Of a stretch of DNA of 64,000 nucleotides, positions 24,279 to 32,235 are shown piece by piece. Both the position numbers and the translations under genes were made by a program. Under the pieces are notes generated by a model. The model was not told where the DNA came from. It saw nothing but the letters and a program-made list of their open reading frames with translations, and did not search any database. Source of the stretch: Geomobilimonas luticola (lineage in GTDB: Bacteria > Desulfobacterota > Desulfuromonadia > Geobacterales > Geobacteraceae); the NCBI RefSeq assembly GCF_018476905.1, contig NZ_JAHCVK010000001.1, positions 248,001-312,000 of the forward strand, in the 5' to 3' direction. Positions within the stretch are counted from its first letter, which is position 1, and each line of letters begins with the position of its first letter.

Positions 24279-25598
24279 ATGACAATGAAACACTTCGGTC
24301 CGACCAGGCTGGACGCAGCGCTCATCCCGAAAATCGCCCAGCAGTGGGGAACGCCGGTCTATCTCCATGACCAGGACTACATCGAGAACAGCTGTGACCA
24401 GCTGCTGAACATGCCCAATGCCTACGGCCTGCATGTCCGCTACGCCATGAAGGCCAACTCGGACCGCACCGTCCTCCGGGTCGTCACCAGCAAGGGGCTC
24501 GACCTGGACTGCTCGTCCCTGGACGAGGCGGCCCGCGCCCATGCCGCCGGCATCCCCTACAGCCGGATGATGCTCACCACCCAGGAGGTCCCCTCCGGCG
24601 AGGAGCGCAAAGAGCTGGAGGCGATGATCAGGGCCGGCCTCAGGTACAACGTCTGCTCCATGCTGCAGTTCCAGCTGATCGCCGACTTCGCCGCAGAGAA
24701 CAGCGTCGACCTCTCCATCCGGGTCCACCCCGGCGCCGCCGGCGGCGGTGAAAGCACCACCCGCGACACCGGGAGCGAATACTCCTGCTTCGGCGTCCAC
24801 CTGCGGGACGTCCCGACGGTCAAGGCGCTGGCCGACGAAAAGGGGCTGCGTTTCACCCAGGTCCATGTCCATATCGGCTCCGGCGGCGACCCGGAGAAAT
24901 GGCGGGAGAACATCGACCGGGAACTGGGCTTCGTGAAGAGCTATTTCCCCGATGCCACCACCGTAAGCTTCGGCGGCGGGCTCAAGGTCGCCCGGATGCC
25001 GGGAGAAAAACAGGCCGATATCGCGGCGCTCGGCGCCTATGCCAAGCAGAGGATCGAGGAGTTCAAGGCGGCCACCGGCCGGGAACTGGAGATGGAGATC
25101 GAGCCGGGGACCTTCGTCGTGGCCAACTCGGGGCACATCGTCACCCGGATCATCGACAAGAAGCTGACCAACGAGATGAACTTCCTCATCGTCGACGGCG
25201 GCATGGAACTGTTGACCCGCCCGCTCCTGTACGGCTCCGAGCACCCCATCGCCATCGTGCGCCAGGACGGAACGCTCCTCTCCAGCGAGTATGACCAGAC
25301 ACCAACCGCCGGCCTCAAATCCTTCGGCATCGTGGGGCGCTGCTGCGAGAGCGGCGACTCGGTACGTCTCGACAAGGAGGGGAACATCGTGCCGGTCATG
25401 ATCGTCGAGCCGGAAATCGGCGACTATGTGGTCATCGGCGGCACGGGGGCCTATTCCGAGAGCATGTCGCCGGAAAACTACAACTCCCACCGCAAGCCGG
25501 GAGCGGTCATGAAGACCCGGAGCGGCGAGCTGGTGCAGATCAGGAAGAAGCAGGTGCGGGAGCAGCTGACACAGAATGAGCTGGATGTGAAGCTGTAG
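24279..25598 (+). CDS. lysA: PLP-dependent decarboxylase, LysA-like (diaminopimelate decarboxylase family)
   Basis: 439 residues from ATG 24279 (GTGAGG upstream). A fold type III decarboxylase: VRYAMKANSD carries the PLP lysine (K58), HVHIGSGG binds PLP phosphate, and TVSFGGGLKVARMPG, IEPGTFVVANSG and GRCCESGD complete the family motifs. The expected reaction is meso-diaminopimelate to lysine. One oddity: the usual EPGR arginine, which contacts substrate, is threonine (EPGT), so the substrate could differ. It is far from the dap genes at 32.7-36 kb, which carry no lysA. Terminator at 25629. Confidence 0.75.
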   Translation: MTMKHFGPTRLDAALIPKIAQQWGTPVYLHDQDYIENSCDQLLNMPNAYGLHVRYAMKANSDRTVLRVVTSKGLDLDCSSLDEAARAHAAGIPYSRMMLTTQEVPSGEERKELEAMIRAGLRYNVCSMLQFQLIADFAAENSVDLSIRVHPGAAGGGESTTRDTGSEYSCFGVHLRDVPTVKALADEKGLRFTQVHVHIGSGGDPEKWRENIDRELGFVKSYFPDATTVSFGGGLKVARMPGEKQADIAALGAYAKQRIEEFKAATGRELEMEIEPGTFVVANSGHIVTRIIDKKLTNEMNFLIVDGGMELLTRPLLYGSEHPIAIVRQDGTLLSSEYDQTPTAGLKSFGIVGRCCESGDSVRLDKEGNIVPVMIVEPEIGDYVVIGGTGAYSESMSPENYNSHRKPGAVMKTRSGELVQIRKKQVREQLTQNELDVKL

Positions 25599-25628
25599 CA
25601 GATCACAAAATATTGCTCTGAAAACAAG

Positions 25629-25652
25629 AAAGGCGGCCAATCGGCCGCCTTT
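25629..25652. terminator. Bidirectional terminator between lysA and the DUF1653 gene
   Basis: Perfect stem AAAGGCGGCC-AATC-GGCCGCCTTT between convergent genes; identical arms to those at 18005 and 18750. Confidence 0.9.
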
Positions 25653-25691
25653 TGCATTACGTATCATGCCCCGAGAAGACTGCCGGGCCGG

Positions 25692-25931
25692 TCATGCCGG
25701 GTGTTCCGGAGCTTCCGCGTCAAGGGGGGTGAAACGCGGCACCTCCTGCCCGGCAACGATCACCGTCTCCATGAACATCGCCAAAGGCCGCACCCAGAGG
25801 GAGTCGTGATCGTAGAGGCAACGGTAGACCACCAGCAGTTCGTCGGTCTCGCTGTGGCGCGCCGTGCCGATTACCCGGTACTCCCCACCCTTGTAATGCC
25901 GGTAGAGTCCCGGCGCCGGTTCCCGATTCAT
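25692..25931 (-). CDS. DUF1653 protein
   Basis: 79 residues from ATG 25931 (GAGGAGCG upstream). PGLYRHYKGGEYRVIGTARH, then LLVVYRCLYDHDSLWVRPLA and RFTPL, is the standard DUF1653 pattern: a small beta-barrel-like protein with conserved Y/H/W residues. Function unknown. Its start overlaps the stop of the alkyltransferase-like gene by four bases (ATGA), so the two are translationally coupled. Confidence 0.85.
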   Translation of the reverse strand: MNREPAPGLYRHYKGGEYRVIGTARHSETDELLVVYRCLYDHDSLWVRPLAMFMETVIVAGQEVPRFTPLDAEAPEHPA

Positions 25932-26302
25932 GATCGCTCCTCTGTCCGCTTCCGCCCTGTACGGCCGCCATCCGCCTCCCAACCGTAGCGGCCGAGATCG
26001 ACCCGCCCCCGGGCATCGAACCGCACCCCTTCCGCCTCCAGCAACTGCCGCTGAATGAGATCACCGTCACCATTGCGGCGCGGACTGACTTTTCCCTGGC
26101 TATTGATTACCCGCTGCCAGGGGACGTCATGGCCGGCCGGCAGCGCCGCCATAGCGTAACCAACGGTGCGGGCAGTACAGCCAATCTGTCGGGCAAGGGA
26201 ACCGTAGGTGGTAACCAGGCCGGCGGGAATCTGGCTGACCAGGGCATAGATGAGGTTATACAGGGGGCTGGTGGACATGACGTGGGTGGTTTTGTTTTCC
26301 AT
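25928..26302 (-). CDS. Alkyltransferase-like protein (Atl, MGMT family)
   Basis: About 124 residues from ATG 26302 (26278 is an alternative; neither has a strong binding site). It has the MGMT DNA-binding fold: IPAGLVTTYGSLARQIGC, then ARTVGYAMAALPAGHDVPWQ and RVINSQGKVSPR. The usual alkyl-accepting cysteine of the PCHR motif is tryptophan (PWQR), so this is an Atl protein, which binds O6-alkylguanine without repairing it and directs the lesion to nucleotide excision repair. Confidence 0.85.
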   Translation of the reverse strand: MENKTTHVMSTSPLYNLIYALVSQIPAGLVTTYGSLARQIGCTARTVGYAMAALPAGHDVPWQRVINSQGKVSPRRNGDGDLIQRQLLEAEGVRFDARGRVDLGRYGWEADGGRTGRKRTEERS

Positions 26303-26383
26303 TCTATGAACGATAGGTTCATCATGGGGCAAGCTGGTGAACTCTAGGCTTATCGTTTATCAGTCAAACGCTGTATTTCGCTG

Positions 26384-26851
26384 TCAGCCGGGTCGTTCGC
26401 CCCGCACCATGCGATGCAGCAGGCTGTCCAGGGCCGAGGCGAAGCGGTTGCGGTCGCTCAGGCTGAACGGCGCCGGGCCGCCCCCCTGGATCATGCCGGT
26501 GTCGCGCAGTTCTGACAAAAGGTCGCGCATGGCCAGCCGGTCGCCAATGGACTCCTCGGTGTAGCGCTCGCCACGCGGGTCGAGCGCCACGCCCCCCTTG
26601 GCGACGATCCGGGCGGCCAGCGGCACGTCGGCGGTCACCACCAGGTCGGTCGGCGCGGCATGTTCGGCGATGTAGTCGTCCGCCACGTCGAAGCCGTCGG
26701 CAACCACCACCGTCTCCACCAGCGGGCCGGCATGCTTGGCCAGGCTCTTGTTGGCCACCAGGCAGAGCGGCACCTGCAGCCGGGCCGAGGCCCGGAACAG
26801 GATCTCCTTCACCACCCGGGGGCAGGCATCTGCATCGATCCAGATCTTCAT
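26384..26851 (-). CDS. UPF0178 (YaiI/YqxD, DUF188) protein
   Basis: 155 residues. [20 protein letters not shown] at the start, then [40 protein letters not shown] and [20 protein letters not shown] are the conserved blocks, with the PIN-like acidic residues (D6, D8). The C-terminus [17 protein letters not shown] is also typical. Possibly a nuclease fold; the activity is not established to my knowledge. Confidence 0.92.
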   Translation of the reverse strand: MKIWIDADACPRVVKEILFRASARLQVPLCLVANKSLAKHAGPLVETVVVADGFDVADDYIAEHAAPTDLVVTADVPLAARIVAKGGVALDPRGERYTEESIGDRLAMRDLLSELRDTGMIQGGGPAPFSLSDRNRFASALDSLLHRMVRGERPG

Positions 26852-26882
26852 GGAACTCTCACGTAATTCGGCTCATTGTTCA

Positions 26883-27365
26883 TCAGGTAACGGCCACGAT
26901 GGTGTAGACCGTTCCCCTGCCGGCGTCCACCCCCTGCACCTCGTCACCCGTCACACAGCCGAGCAGCATGTTCCCGAGGGGTGACGCCGGGGTGATCACC
27001 ACGATCTCCCCATCAGGATCGGGAATCTTCATCCCCCCCGCCTGGGGACCGATAAACAGCCGCCGCTCTCCCCCGGCCTCGTCCTCCAGGGTCACCAGGG
27101 CCCCCAGCCGCACCGGCGTATCGTCGTCGAACTCCGGCAGCTCCAGGGCACGGTACGCCTCCAGGCCCCGGCGGATCTCCTGGGCGCGGTTGGCCTGCCC
27201 CTGGGCGAGGTAGGAGGCTTCCAGGGCGGTGGTATCGTACTTGTTGTCCGGCTGACACTCCTCATGGGTAGCGGCAGCGTGGGCGTGGAGGGCCGCCGCG
27301 GTGAACAGGGCCAGGTCGGCTTCCAGCCGGGCGATGATGGTGTCGAGGAGTTGGTGTTTGGTCAT
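26883..27365 (-). CDS. GreA/GreB-family C-terminal domain protein
   Basis: 160 residues. The first 80 are helical with YDTTALEASYLAQGQANRAQ, recalling the coiled coil of Gre factors but shorter and without a clear acidic tip. The last 80 form the FKBP-like domain: VRLGALVTLEDEAGGERRLF, then VVITPASPLGNMLLGCVTGD and EVQGVD. True Gre factors have SPLGRALLGKKVGD. It probably binds RNA polymerase; whether it stimulates cleavage is open. Confidence 0.75.
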   Translation of the reverse strand: MTKHQLLDTIIARLEADLALFTAAALHAHAAATHEECQPDNKYDTTALEASYLAQGQANRAQEIRRGLEAYRALELPEFDDDTPVRLGALVTLEDEAGGERRLFIGPQAGGMKIPDPDGEIVVITPASPLGNMLLGCVTGDEVQGVDAGRGTVYTIVAVT

Positions 27366-27518
27366 GAAGCGGGATGTCCGACGGGAAGAGATGAGCCCGG
27401 CAGCCGGGCAAGTGAGGCACTTTAGTCGATTCCCGCCGATTCGTCAAGAAGTGACCAGCTCCGGCAAGAAGGGAATGCCGGGGAAAAGCCACCCTTGGCT
27501 GCTTGGCCGCCGTGCGAA

Positions 27519-28082
27519 TTAAGCATGGTGTCCCCGGGATTGTTTGTCGTCGTGGTCCCCATCGCCGCCTGACCACGTGCGGATCAGCAGCGCCTCCTTT
27601 TCGGAGATGCCGAGGGAGAGCAGAAAGGCGTGGTGGGCCTCCGGCTCCCGCCTCTCGAACTCCACGTGGAGCTTTTTCATGGCGGCGTCATCCATGCCGG
27701 CTGCGCGCAGCATGGCGACGAACATCTCCTTGTTCACGGTGGCACCCGGGCCACCCTCCCCCTGTACCTTCAACATGCCGGCCAGCAGCCGCTGCTTGGT
27801 CCGCAGGGCCTCGATCTCCCCGCCGATCTCGTCCAGCCGCCGTCGCAGCACCGTGGTCGTATCGTCACCGGCAGTGGCGAGAATCGCCCTGATCCCTTCG
27901 ATATCCATGCCGGCCCGGCGCAGGGAGCAGATCGATTCCAGCCGCCCCCGATCGACGGGAGAGTACTGACGATAGCCGGACTCGCTCCGTGCCGATGGCG
28001 ACAGCAGCCCGATCCGGTCGTAGTAGAGCAGCGTACTGCGTGACAGCCCGAACTCCCGGGCCAGTTGAGAAATGCGGTACAT
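27519..28082 (-). CDS. MerR family transcriptional regulator
   Basis: 187 residues from ATG 28082 (CTGGAG). The winged helix is at residues 1-70 (MYRISQLAREFGLSRSTLLY, then YDRIGLLSPSARSESGYRQY), a dimerisation coiled coil is at about 80-120, and an effector domain lies at about 125-180 (MFVAMLRAAGMDDAAMKKLH, then VEFERREPEAHHAFLLSLGI). That effector domain is homologous to the whole of the small protein encoded just upstream at 28130. No cysteine pattern for metal sensing is visible. The likely target is its own operon (palindrome at 28347). Confidence 0.85.
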   Translation of the reverse strand: MYRISQLAREFGLSRSTLLYYDRIGLLSPSARSESGYRQYSPVDRGRLESICSLRRAGMDIEGIRAILATAGDDTTTVLRRRLDEIGGEIEALRTKQRLLAGMLKVQGEGGPGATVNKEMFVAMLRAAGMDDAAMKKLHVEFERREPEAHHAFLLSLGISEKEALLIRTWSGGDGDHDDKQSRGHHA

Positions 28083-28129
28083 ACGGACTCCAGAAGTGCC
28101 CCCGGCGCGATGCCGGGGGCGGGTAGCCA

Positions 28130-28315
28130 TCAGGCCGATTTCGCCCTGATGACGCTGATCCTCTCCGCCGGCAGCCCCAGCCACTCCAGGAAGCTCTGGT
28201 GCCCCGCCGGGTTCTCCCGCTCGAACAGCCGGTGCCACTCTTCCATTGCCGCATCATCCAGGCCGATGGCCCGGAAGCGGGCCACCCACTCCTCCACGGT
28301 TACCGTCGCGCTCAT
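28130..28315 (-). CDS. Small protein paralogous to the MerR effector domain
   Basis: 61 residues from ATG 28315 with AAAAGGAGG. VEEWVARFRAIGLDDAAMEE, then WHRLFERENPAGHQSFLEWL, aligns with the effector domain of the adjacent MerR regulator (FVAMLRAAGMDDAAMKKLHV then EFERREPEAHHAFLLSLGI). First gene of a two-gene operon, 47 bases before merR. It may bind the same ligand, or compete with or modulate the regulator; that is inference. Confidence 0.75.
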   Translation of the reverse strand: MSATVTVEEWVARFRAIGLDDAAMEEWHRLFERENPAGHQSFLEWLGLPAERISVIRAKSA

Positions 28316-28340
28316 TGTCGTCCTCCTTTTCATACCGTTG

Positions 28341-28372
28341 ATTGTATCATGGCCATGACAAGGACGACGCTA
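28341..28372 (-). promoter_or_regulatory. Candidate autoregulated MerR-type promoter
   Basis: On the minus strand, TACAAT (28346-28341) preceded by the 12-bp perfect palindrome TCATGGCCATGA (28347-28358), with a weak -35 (TAGCGT) about 20 bases upstream. A palindrome between -35 and -10 with an over-long spacer fits MerR control of the 28315-27519 operon. Confidence 0.45.
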
Positions 28373-28449
28373 AACTATGAAGCGGTAGACGGGTCAAGAT
28401 GTATTTTTCTGTGGGCACAGACGTTGGGGCCCCATCTCGGGACACTCTC

Positions 28450-29265
28450 CTACTTCAACTCCATCCACGGCTCCTGCTCCAGGAAACTCCCTTTGACATT
28501 CGCCTCCATCTCCAGAAACCGCTGAAAGGGGATGGTGAAGCTCAGCACGTCCTTCCCCACCTGGCCCCGCAGAAACTGCCGCGCCGATAGGTCCGTAAGC
28601 CCCACCAGGCAGCGGGGGTGCTCCCCACGGGCCTCCCGGTAGGCGAGAATGCCGATGACCTGGCACGCGGCGGCATAAGGGATGGCCACGTTTTCCAGGC
28701 CGGGACGATCGTAGTTGGCAAACACCGTCAGGGCCGATACCTGATCAGCGGTGACGAGGAAGGTGACCGACTCCGGCTTGTCCGTGGTCGGGTCGATGGC
28801 GTCAAGAGGGACAAAGGCGGCGTAGCGGGTGGGGATCTCCGTGATCGGCAGGGCATCGACGAACGCCTGGACCAGCGCCGGGTTTTTCTTGTAACGCTCG
28901 CCGTGGAGGAAATGGTGCACGAACTCGGCCCGCGCCCCCCCGGCCTTCATCCCCTCGCCGATCCGGCGCCCCTGCTCCGACGCCTCGTTGCCGGTGGAGA
29001 GGAAATGGCAGAACCCTTCCACCCCGCCGGGAAATTTTTCGTAGGTGTTGCCGAAGCCGAGCCCCATACCGCCGCCGAAGCAGCCATAGGTCTCTCGGTC
29101 GAACACGGCGATGCGCCCCTTGGTGGCGGCAGCCCCGAACATGCTCAGCACGCACCCCCATTTCCCCGCTTCGAACTGGACCGCCCCCGCCGGCTTCTCG
29201 TCGGTAAAGACCAGGGCGACCGGCTCGATCCCGAGGTTGATGGCCCCTGCAATGGCGCTTTTCAT
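28450..29265 (-). CDS. DUF169 protein
   Basis: 271 residues from ATG 29265 (GGGAGG). It starts with LGIEPVALVFTDEKPAGAVQ, then KWGCVLSMFGAAATKGRIAV and YGCFGGGMGLGFGNTY; the block RYAAFVPLDAIDPTTDKPES follows, then YAAACQVIGILAYREARGEH and PRCLVGLTDLSARQFLR. These are DUF169 hallmarks, with conserved cysteines (GC, CFGGG, AAAC) that could hold a metal or cluster. The function of DUF169 is not established. Monocistronic. Confidence 0.88.
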   Translation of the reverse strand: MKSAIAGAINLGIEPVALVFTDEKPAGAVQFEAGKWGCVLSMFGAAATKGRIAVFDRETYGCFGGGMGLGFGNTYEKFPGGVEGFCHFLSTGNEASEQGRRIGEGMKAGGARAEFVHHFLHGERYKKNPALVQAFVDALPITEIPTRYAAFVPLDAIDPTTDKPESVTFLVTADQVSALTVFANYDRPGLENVAIPYAAACQVIGILAYREARGEHPRCLVGLTDLSARQFLRGQVGKDVLSFTIPFQRFLEMEANVKGSFLEQEPWMELK

Positions 29266-29359
29266 ATGCTGACCTCCCGAGTAATCGTCTATGCTCTTTC
29301 TACCCCGGAACAGGCAAATCGTCAAGAGTCAGGCAAAGCGTGGCACGGAGTAGAAAAGC

Positions 29360-29382
29360 AAAGGGGCCGAGTGGCCGCCTTT
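29360..29382. terminator. Degenerate AAAGGCGGCC-type hairpin
   Basis: AAAGGGGCC-GAGT-GGCCGCCTTT followed by ATTTATT. It has the same arms as the terminators at 18005, 18750 and 25629 with one mismatch. No plus-strand gene ends here, so it may be a leftover from a gene lost at the edge of the accessory region. Confidence 0.5.
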
Positions 29383-29494
29383 ATTTATTACCGCCAGCAG
29401 TCGTTTTCTGGTAAATATAGAGAAACTATTTGCGGGCGGCCAAACAGATAAAGACCCCATTTTGAAGTGCATTGGATTAGCTCGTAAGGACAAA

Positions 29495-30274
29495 ATGCAA
29501 ATAGATCTCACGGATATATTCAGTCAGTGGCGCTCAAGCTACAATAGCAATTCGCAGCTGATTAGAGTTGTTTCGGAAGAGTGGTTTAAAACTCAAATGT
29601 TTTGCCCTTCGTGCAATAACAATCGGGTTGAATCATTACCTAATAACTCTAAAGCTGCTGATTTCATTTGTACACATTGTAATGAAACCTATCAGCTTAA
29701 GAGCAAGAAGTTAACTCTAGGTCGAAAGGTCGTTGATGGCCAATACGATACGATGCACGATGCAATTATTGAAGGAAGAGCTCCTAACTTTTGCTTTATG
29801 ACGTATGACTTGTCTAGCTTGTCAGTTACCAACCTCTTGCTCGTGCCACGGTTTTTTATCAATCTGCCGATTCTTGAAAAGCGAAAACCATTATCAGCTA
29901 CTGCAAGAAGAGCAGGCTGGACCGGATGCAACATTCTGCACCAGGAAATATCTGATAGAGGAAAGCTGTTCGTTGTTGAAAAACAAAAGGTGGCCAGTGC
30001 CGAAGAAGTTAGAATCAAGTGGAACAAGATAAGGTTTCTACAGGATTATGATGATTATAATGCTCGGAGCTGGATTACTGATATTTTGCATTGCATAGAT
30101 GCGGTGAAAAAAGAGAATTTCAATCTTCAAGAAATGTATCAATTTGAAGCGTACTTAGCATCTAACCACCCACTAAATAACAACATCAAACCAAAAATCC
30201 GTCAACTACTCCAGGTATTACGGGACCGCGGGATAATCGACTTTGTGGGAAGGGGCGAATACCGGGTTCTATAA
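29495..30274 (+). CDS. DpnI-type methyl-directed restriction endonuclease
   Basis: 259 residues from ATG 29495 (TAAGGA upstream). It aligns along its whole length with R.DpnI as I recall it: EEWFKTQMFCPSCNNN, KAADFICTHCNETYQLKSKK, ATARRAGWTGCNI, and the C-terminal winged helix IRQLLQVLRDRGIIDFVGRG. Zinc cysteines are C37, C40, C59 and C62. The PD-(D/E)XK residues are D56 and K69, but the glutamate equivalent to DpnI E64 is Gln (Q67). DpnI cuts G(m6A)TC; this enzyme would restrict Dam-methylated invading DNA. The gene is far more AT-rich than its surroundings, a sign of transfer. No methyltransferase is nearby, as expected for a methyl-directed enzyme. Confidence 0.92.
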   Translation: MQIDLTDIFSQWRSSYNSNSQLIRVVSEEWFKTQMFCPSCNNNRVESLPNNSKAADFICTHCNETYQLKSKKLTLGRKVVDGQYDTMHDAIIEGRAPNFCFMTYDLSSLSVTNLLLVPRFFINLPILEKRKPLSATARRAGWTGCNILHQEISDRGKLFVVEKQKVASAEEVRIKWNKIRFLQDYDDYNARSWITDILHCIDAVKKENFNLQEMYQFEAYLASNHPLNNNIKPKIRQLLQVLRDRGIIDFVGRGEYRVL

Positions 30275-30335
30275 TTCGCGTTGACTTTTAAGATATTTTG
30301 ATCAAAGATCCCGTATTTTCAGTGGGGTAATAATT

Positions 30336-30512
30336 GTGTCAAATAGCCAGCCTGAATGGTATTGCTCTGTATGTGGTGAAAAATTTCAATGGGGAGAAGG
30401 GGTTGTGTTAGTTTCAGCCGGAAAAATTGACCGACAATATGATGGTCCAGTGGTAGATAATAATGCTTGGTGGGATATTTATCACCATGATTGTTATGAG
30501 GCAAGTCAATAA
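30336..30512 (+). CDS. Small zinc-finger-like protein following the DpnI homologue
   Basis: 58 residues from GTG 30336, with GGGG about eight bases upstream. It starts MSNSQPEWYCSVCGEKFQWG and ends WWDIYHHDCYEASQ, giving CxxC...HHDC, a possible single zinc site. It lies 61 bases after the endonuclease gene, is equally AT-rich, and precedes a terminator, so the two probably form one unit. The pneumococcal dpnC gene also has a small companion (dpnD), but I see no reason to call this one a homologue. Confidence 0.6.
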   Translation: MSNSQPEWYCSVCGEKFQWGEGVVLVSAGKIDRQYDGPVVDNNAWWDIYHHDCYEASQ

Positions 30513-30529
30513 CCAATCTTCAAAAATAG

Positions 30530-30553
30530 AGGGCGCCGCAATGGGCGCCCTTT
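30530..30553. terminator. Terminator attached to the dapL 3'-end copy
   Basis: AGGGCGCC-GCAAT-GGGCGCCCT-TTC. Nearly the same as the terminator of the intact dapL at 32711 and of the DUF2442 gene at 32187. It can also terminate the plus-strand 30336 gene. Confidence 0.8.
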
Positions 30554-30563
30554 CAATTTCATC

Positions 30564-31009
<446 letters not shown>

Positions 31010-31017
<8 letters not shown>

Positions 31018-31309
31018 GGATGATTTCCTTGGCGACCATCTCCCGCGCCAGCGGCTTTAACGTGCTCTCAATCCCCAGATCGACCGTTTTGCCGAACTGT
31101 TGTTCGAGGTAGCGCCTTATGCCGAGGAAGTTGCTCAGGGATTTCTTTGCGGGCTCAAGCTCTATGGCGATATCGATGTCGGAATCTTCACGCGCCTCTC
31201 CCCGGGCATAACTGCCAAAGAGGCCGACGCTCACCACGCCGAAACGCTGCGCCATTTCATCCTTGTGCGACTGCAAGAACATGATGATATCGTTACTGTT
31301 CCTGACCAT
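31010..31309 (-). CDS. mntA: MntA-like nucleotidyltransferase antitoxin
   Basis: 99 residues from ATG 31309 (AAGGAG). It contains the minimal nucleotidyltransferase motif SVGLFGSYARGEAREDSDID (GSx10DxD). MntA adenylylates the tyrosine of HepT next to its RX4-6H motif; the target here is probably the HEYF tyrosine. Operon mntA-hepT. Confidence 0.92.
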
Positions 31310-31395
31310 ACTGCCGCTCCTTAAGCTGTATTAACGGGAGTATACGTTTGCACGAGGCAAAAAGCAAGAAGGGGGGCGGGGGCAGTTTGCTTACT

Positions 31396-31815
31396 TCACG
31401 CCCACGGATTAATAACCCGCGCCTTGCATCTCTCAATATCCCTGACATTGCGCGTCACTACGACCAAGCCATGAGCAGCAGCAGTGGCCGCAATGAGCGA
31501 ATCCATTACCGGCAGTTTTTCGCCCAACCGTTCCGCCTCTCCCTGAAGCCTTCCCCAGCAAAGCGCCGTTTCAAGATCGATTTCAAGAATACGGCCAGCA
31601 AACCGCTCAACCAGATCGAGCGCCACCCACGCCTGCAGCTCCTCTTTTTTTGCACCGTCCGGGAGCTTGCTGATCCCTTTCTGCAACTCGCCCAGGTTCA
31701 GGACACTGAGAAACAGCTTCTGTTCATCCTGCTTGTCCAGCCAGCTCACCACTGCCGGATTCGGCTCCTTCTTTACCAGTTCGGATATCAGACAGGTATC
31801 GAGCAGATACTTCAC
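31396..31815 (-). CDS. vapC: PIN-domain ribonuclease toxin (VapC type)
   Basis: 139 residues. PIN residues are D6 (MKYLLDTCLISELVKKEPNP), E43 (LSVLNLGELQKGISKL), D104 (LPVMDSLIAATAAAHGLVVV) and a final acidic/N position (TRNVRDIER). Expected to cleave RNA with Mg2+. It overlaps its antitoxin gene by four bases (31812-31815). Confidence 0.92.
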   Translation of the reverse strand: MKYLLDTCLISELVKKEPNPAVVSWLDKQDEQKLFLSVLNLGELQKGISKLPDGAKKEELQAWVALDLVERFAGRILEIDLETALCWGRLQGEAERLGEKLPVMDSLIAATAAAHGLVVVTRNVRDIERCKARVINPWA

Positions 31816-32093
31816 AACTCCACCTCGCGGGAGAGGTCGGCGCTACGACTAAGATCGAGTTCGATATCATGCAGGGGAGATTGCCGGAAAAACTCTGATA
31901 ATCCGGTTCGAGGCAACGTCAGTTTGCGATATTCATCGAAAGAAACGACCACCGCAGCGGGCTTGCCCCGCAACGTTATTGTCTGGGGGCCATCATGCAG
32001 GGCAGAATCAACCACCTGGCTCAAGCGGTTCTTTGCTTCCTGAAGCTGCCATTCCCGATCATGGGGGGTGCGATCCGTCTTGTTGGCTCTCAT
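31812..32093 (-). CDS. Phd/YefM-family antitoxin
   Basis: 93 residues from ATG 32093 (GGAGGATACG). The N-terminal DNA-binding part contains EWQLQEAKNRLSQVVDSALH then GPQTITLRGKPAAVVVSFDE, typical of Phd/YefM. The C-terminal tail (SPLHDIELDLSRSADLSREV) is the toxin-binding region. It should repress its own operon and neutralise the PIN toxin downstream. Confidence 0.9.
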   Translation of the reverse strand: MRANKTDRTPHDREWQLQEAKNRLSQVVDSALHDGPQTITLRGKPAAVVVSFDEYRKLTLPRTGLSEFFRQSPLHDIELDLSRSADLSREVEL

Positions 32094-32186
32094 CGTATCC
32101 TCCACTATTAACCTAGACAGTCTAGCCAGTAAAGAGTAGCACAGCACTGATATTAAATCACCTATAAATTATGCCACCAAAAACAA

Positions 32187-32208
32187 AGGGCGCCTCAATG
32201 GGCGCCCT
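32187..32208 (-). terminator. Terminator downstream of the DUF2442 gene
   Basis: AGGGCGCC-TCAAT-GGGCGCCCT; third member of the AGGGCGCC terminator family in this region (compare 30530 and 32711). Confidence 0.75.
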
Positions 32209-32235
32209 CGAATTCAAACAGTGTACTTAATTCCT

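Noticed and set aside
31348-32043. 231-codon plus-strand frame across the PIN toxin and its antitoxin
   Set aside because: Antisense to a well-recognised Phd/PIN pair; no motif or ribosome binding site.
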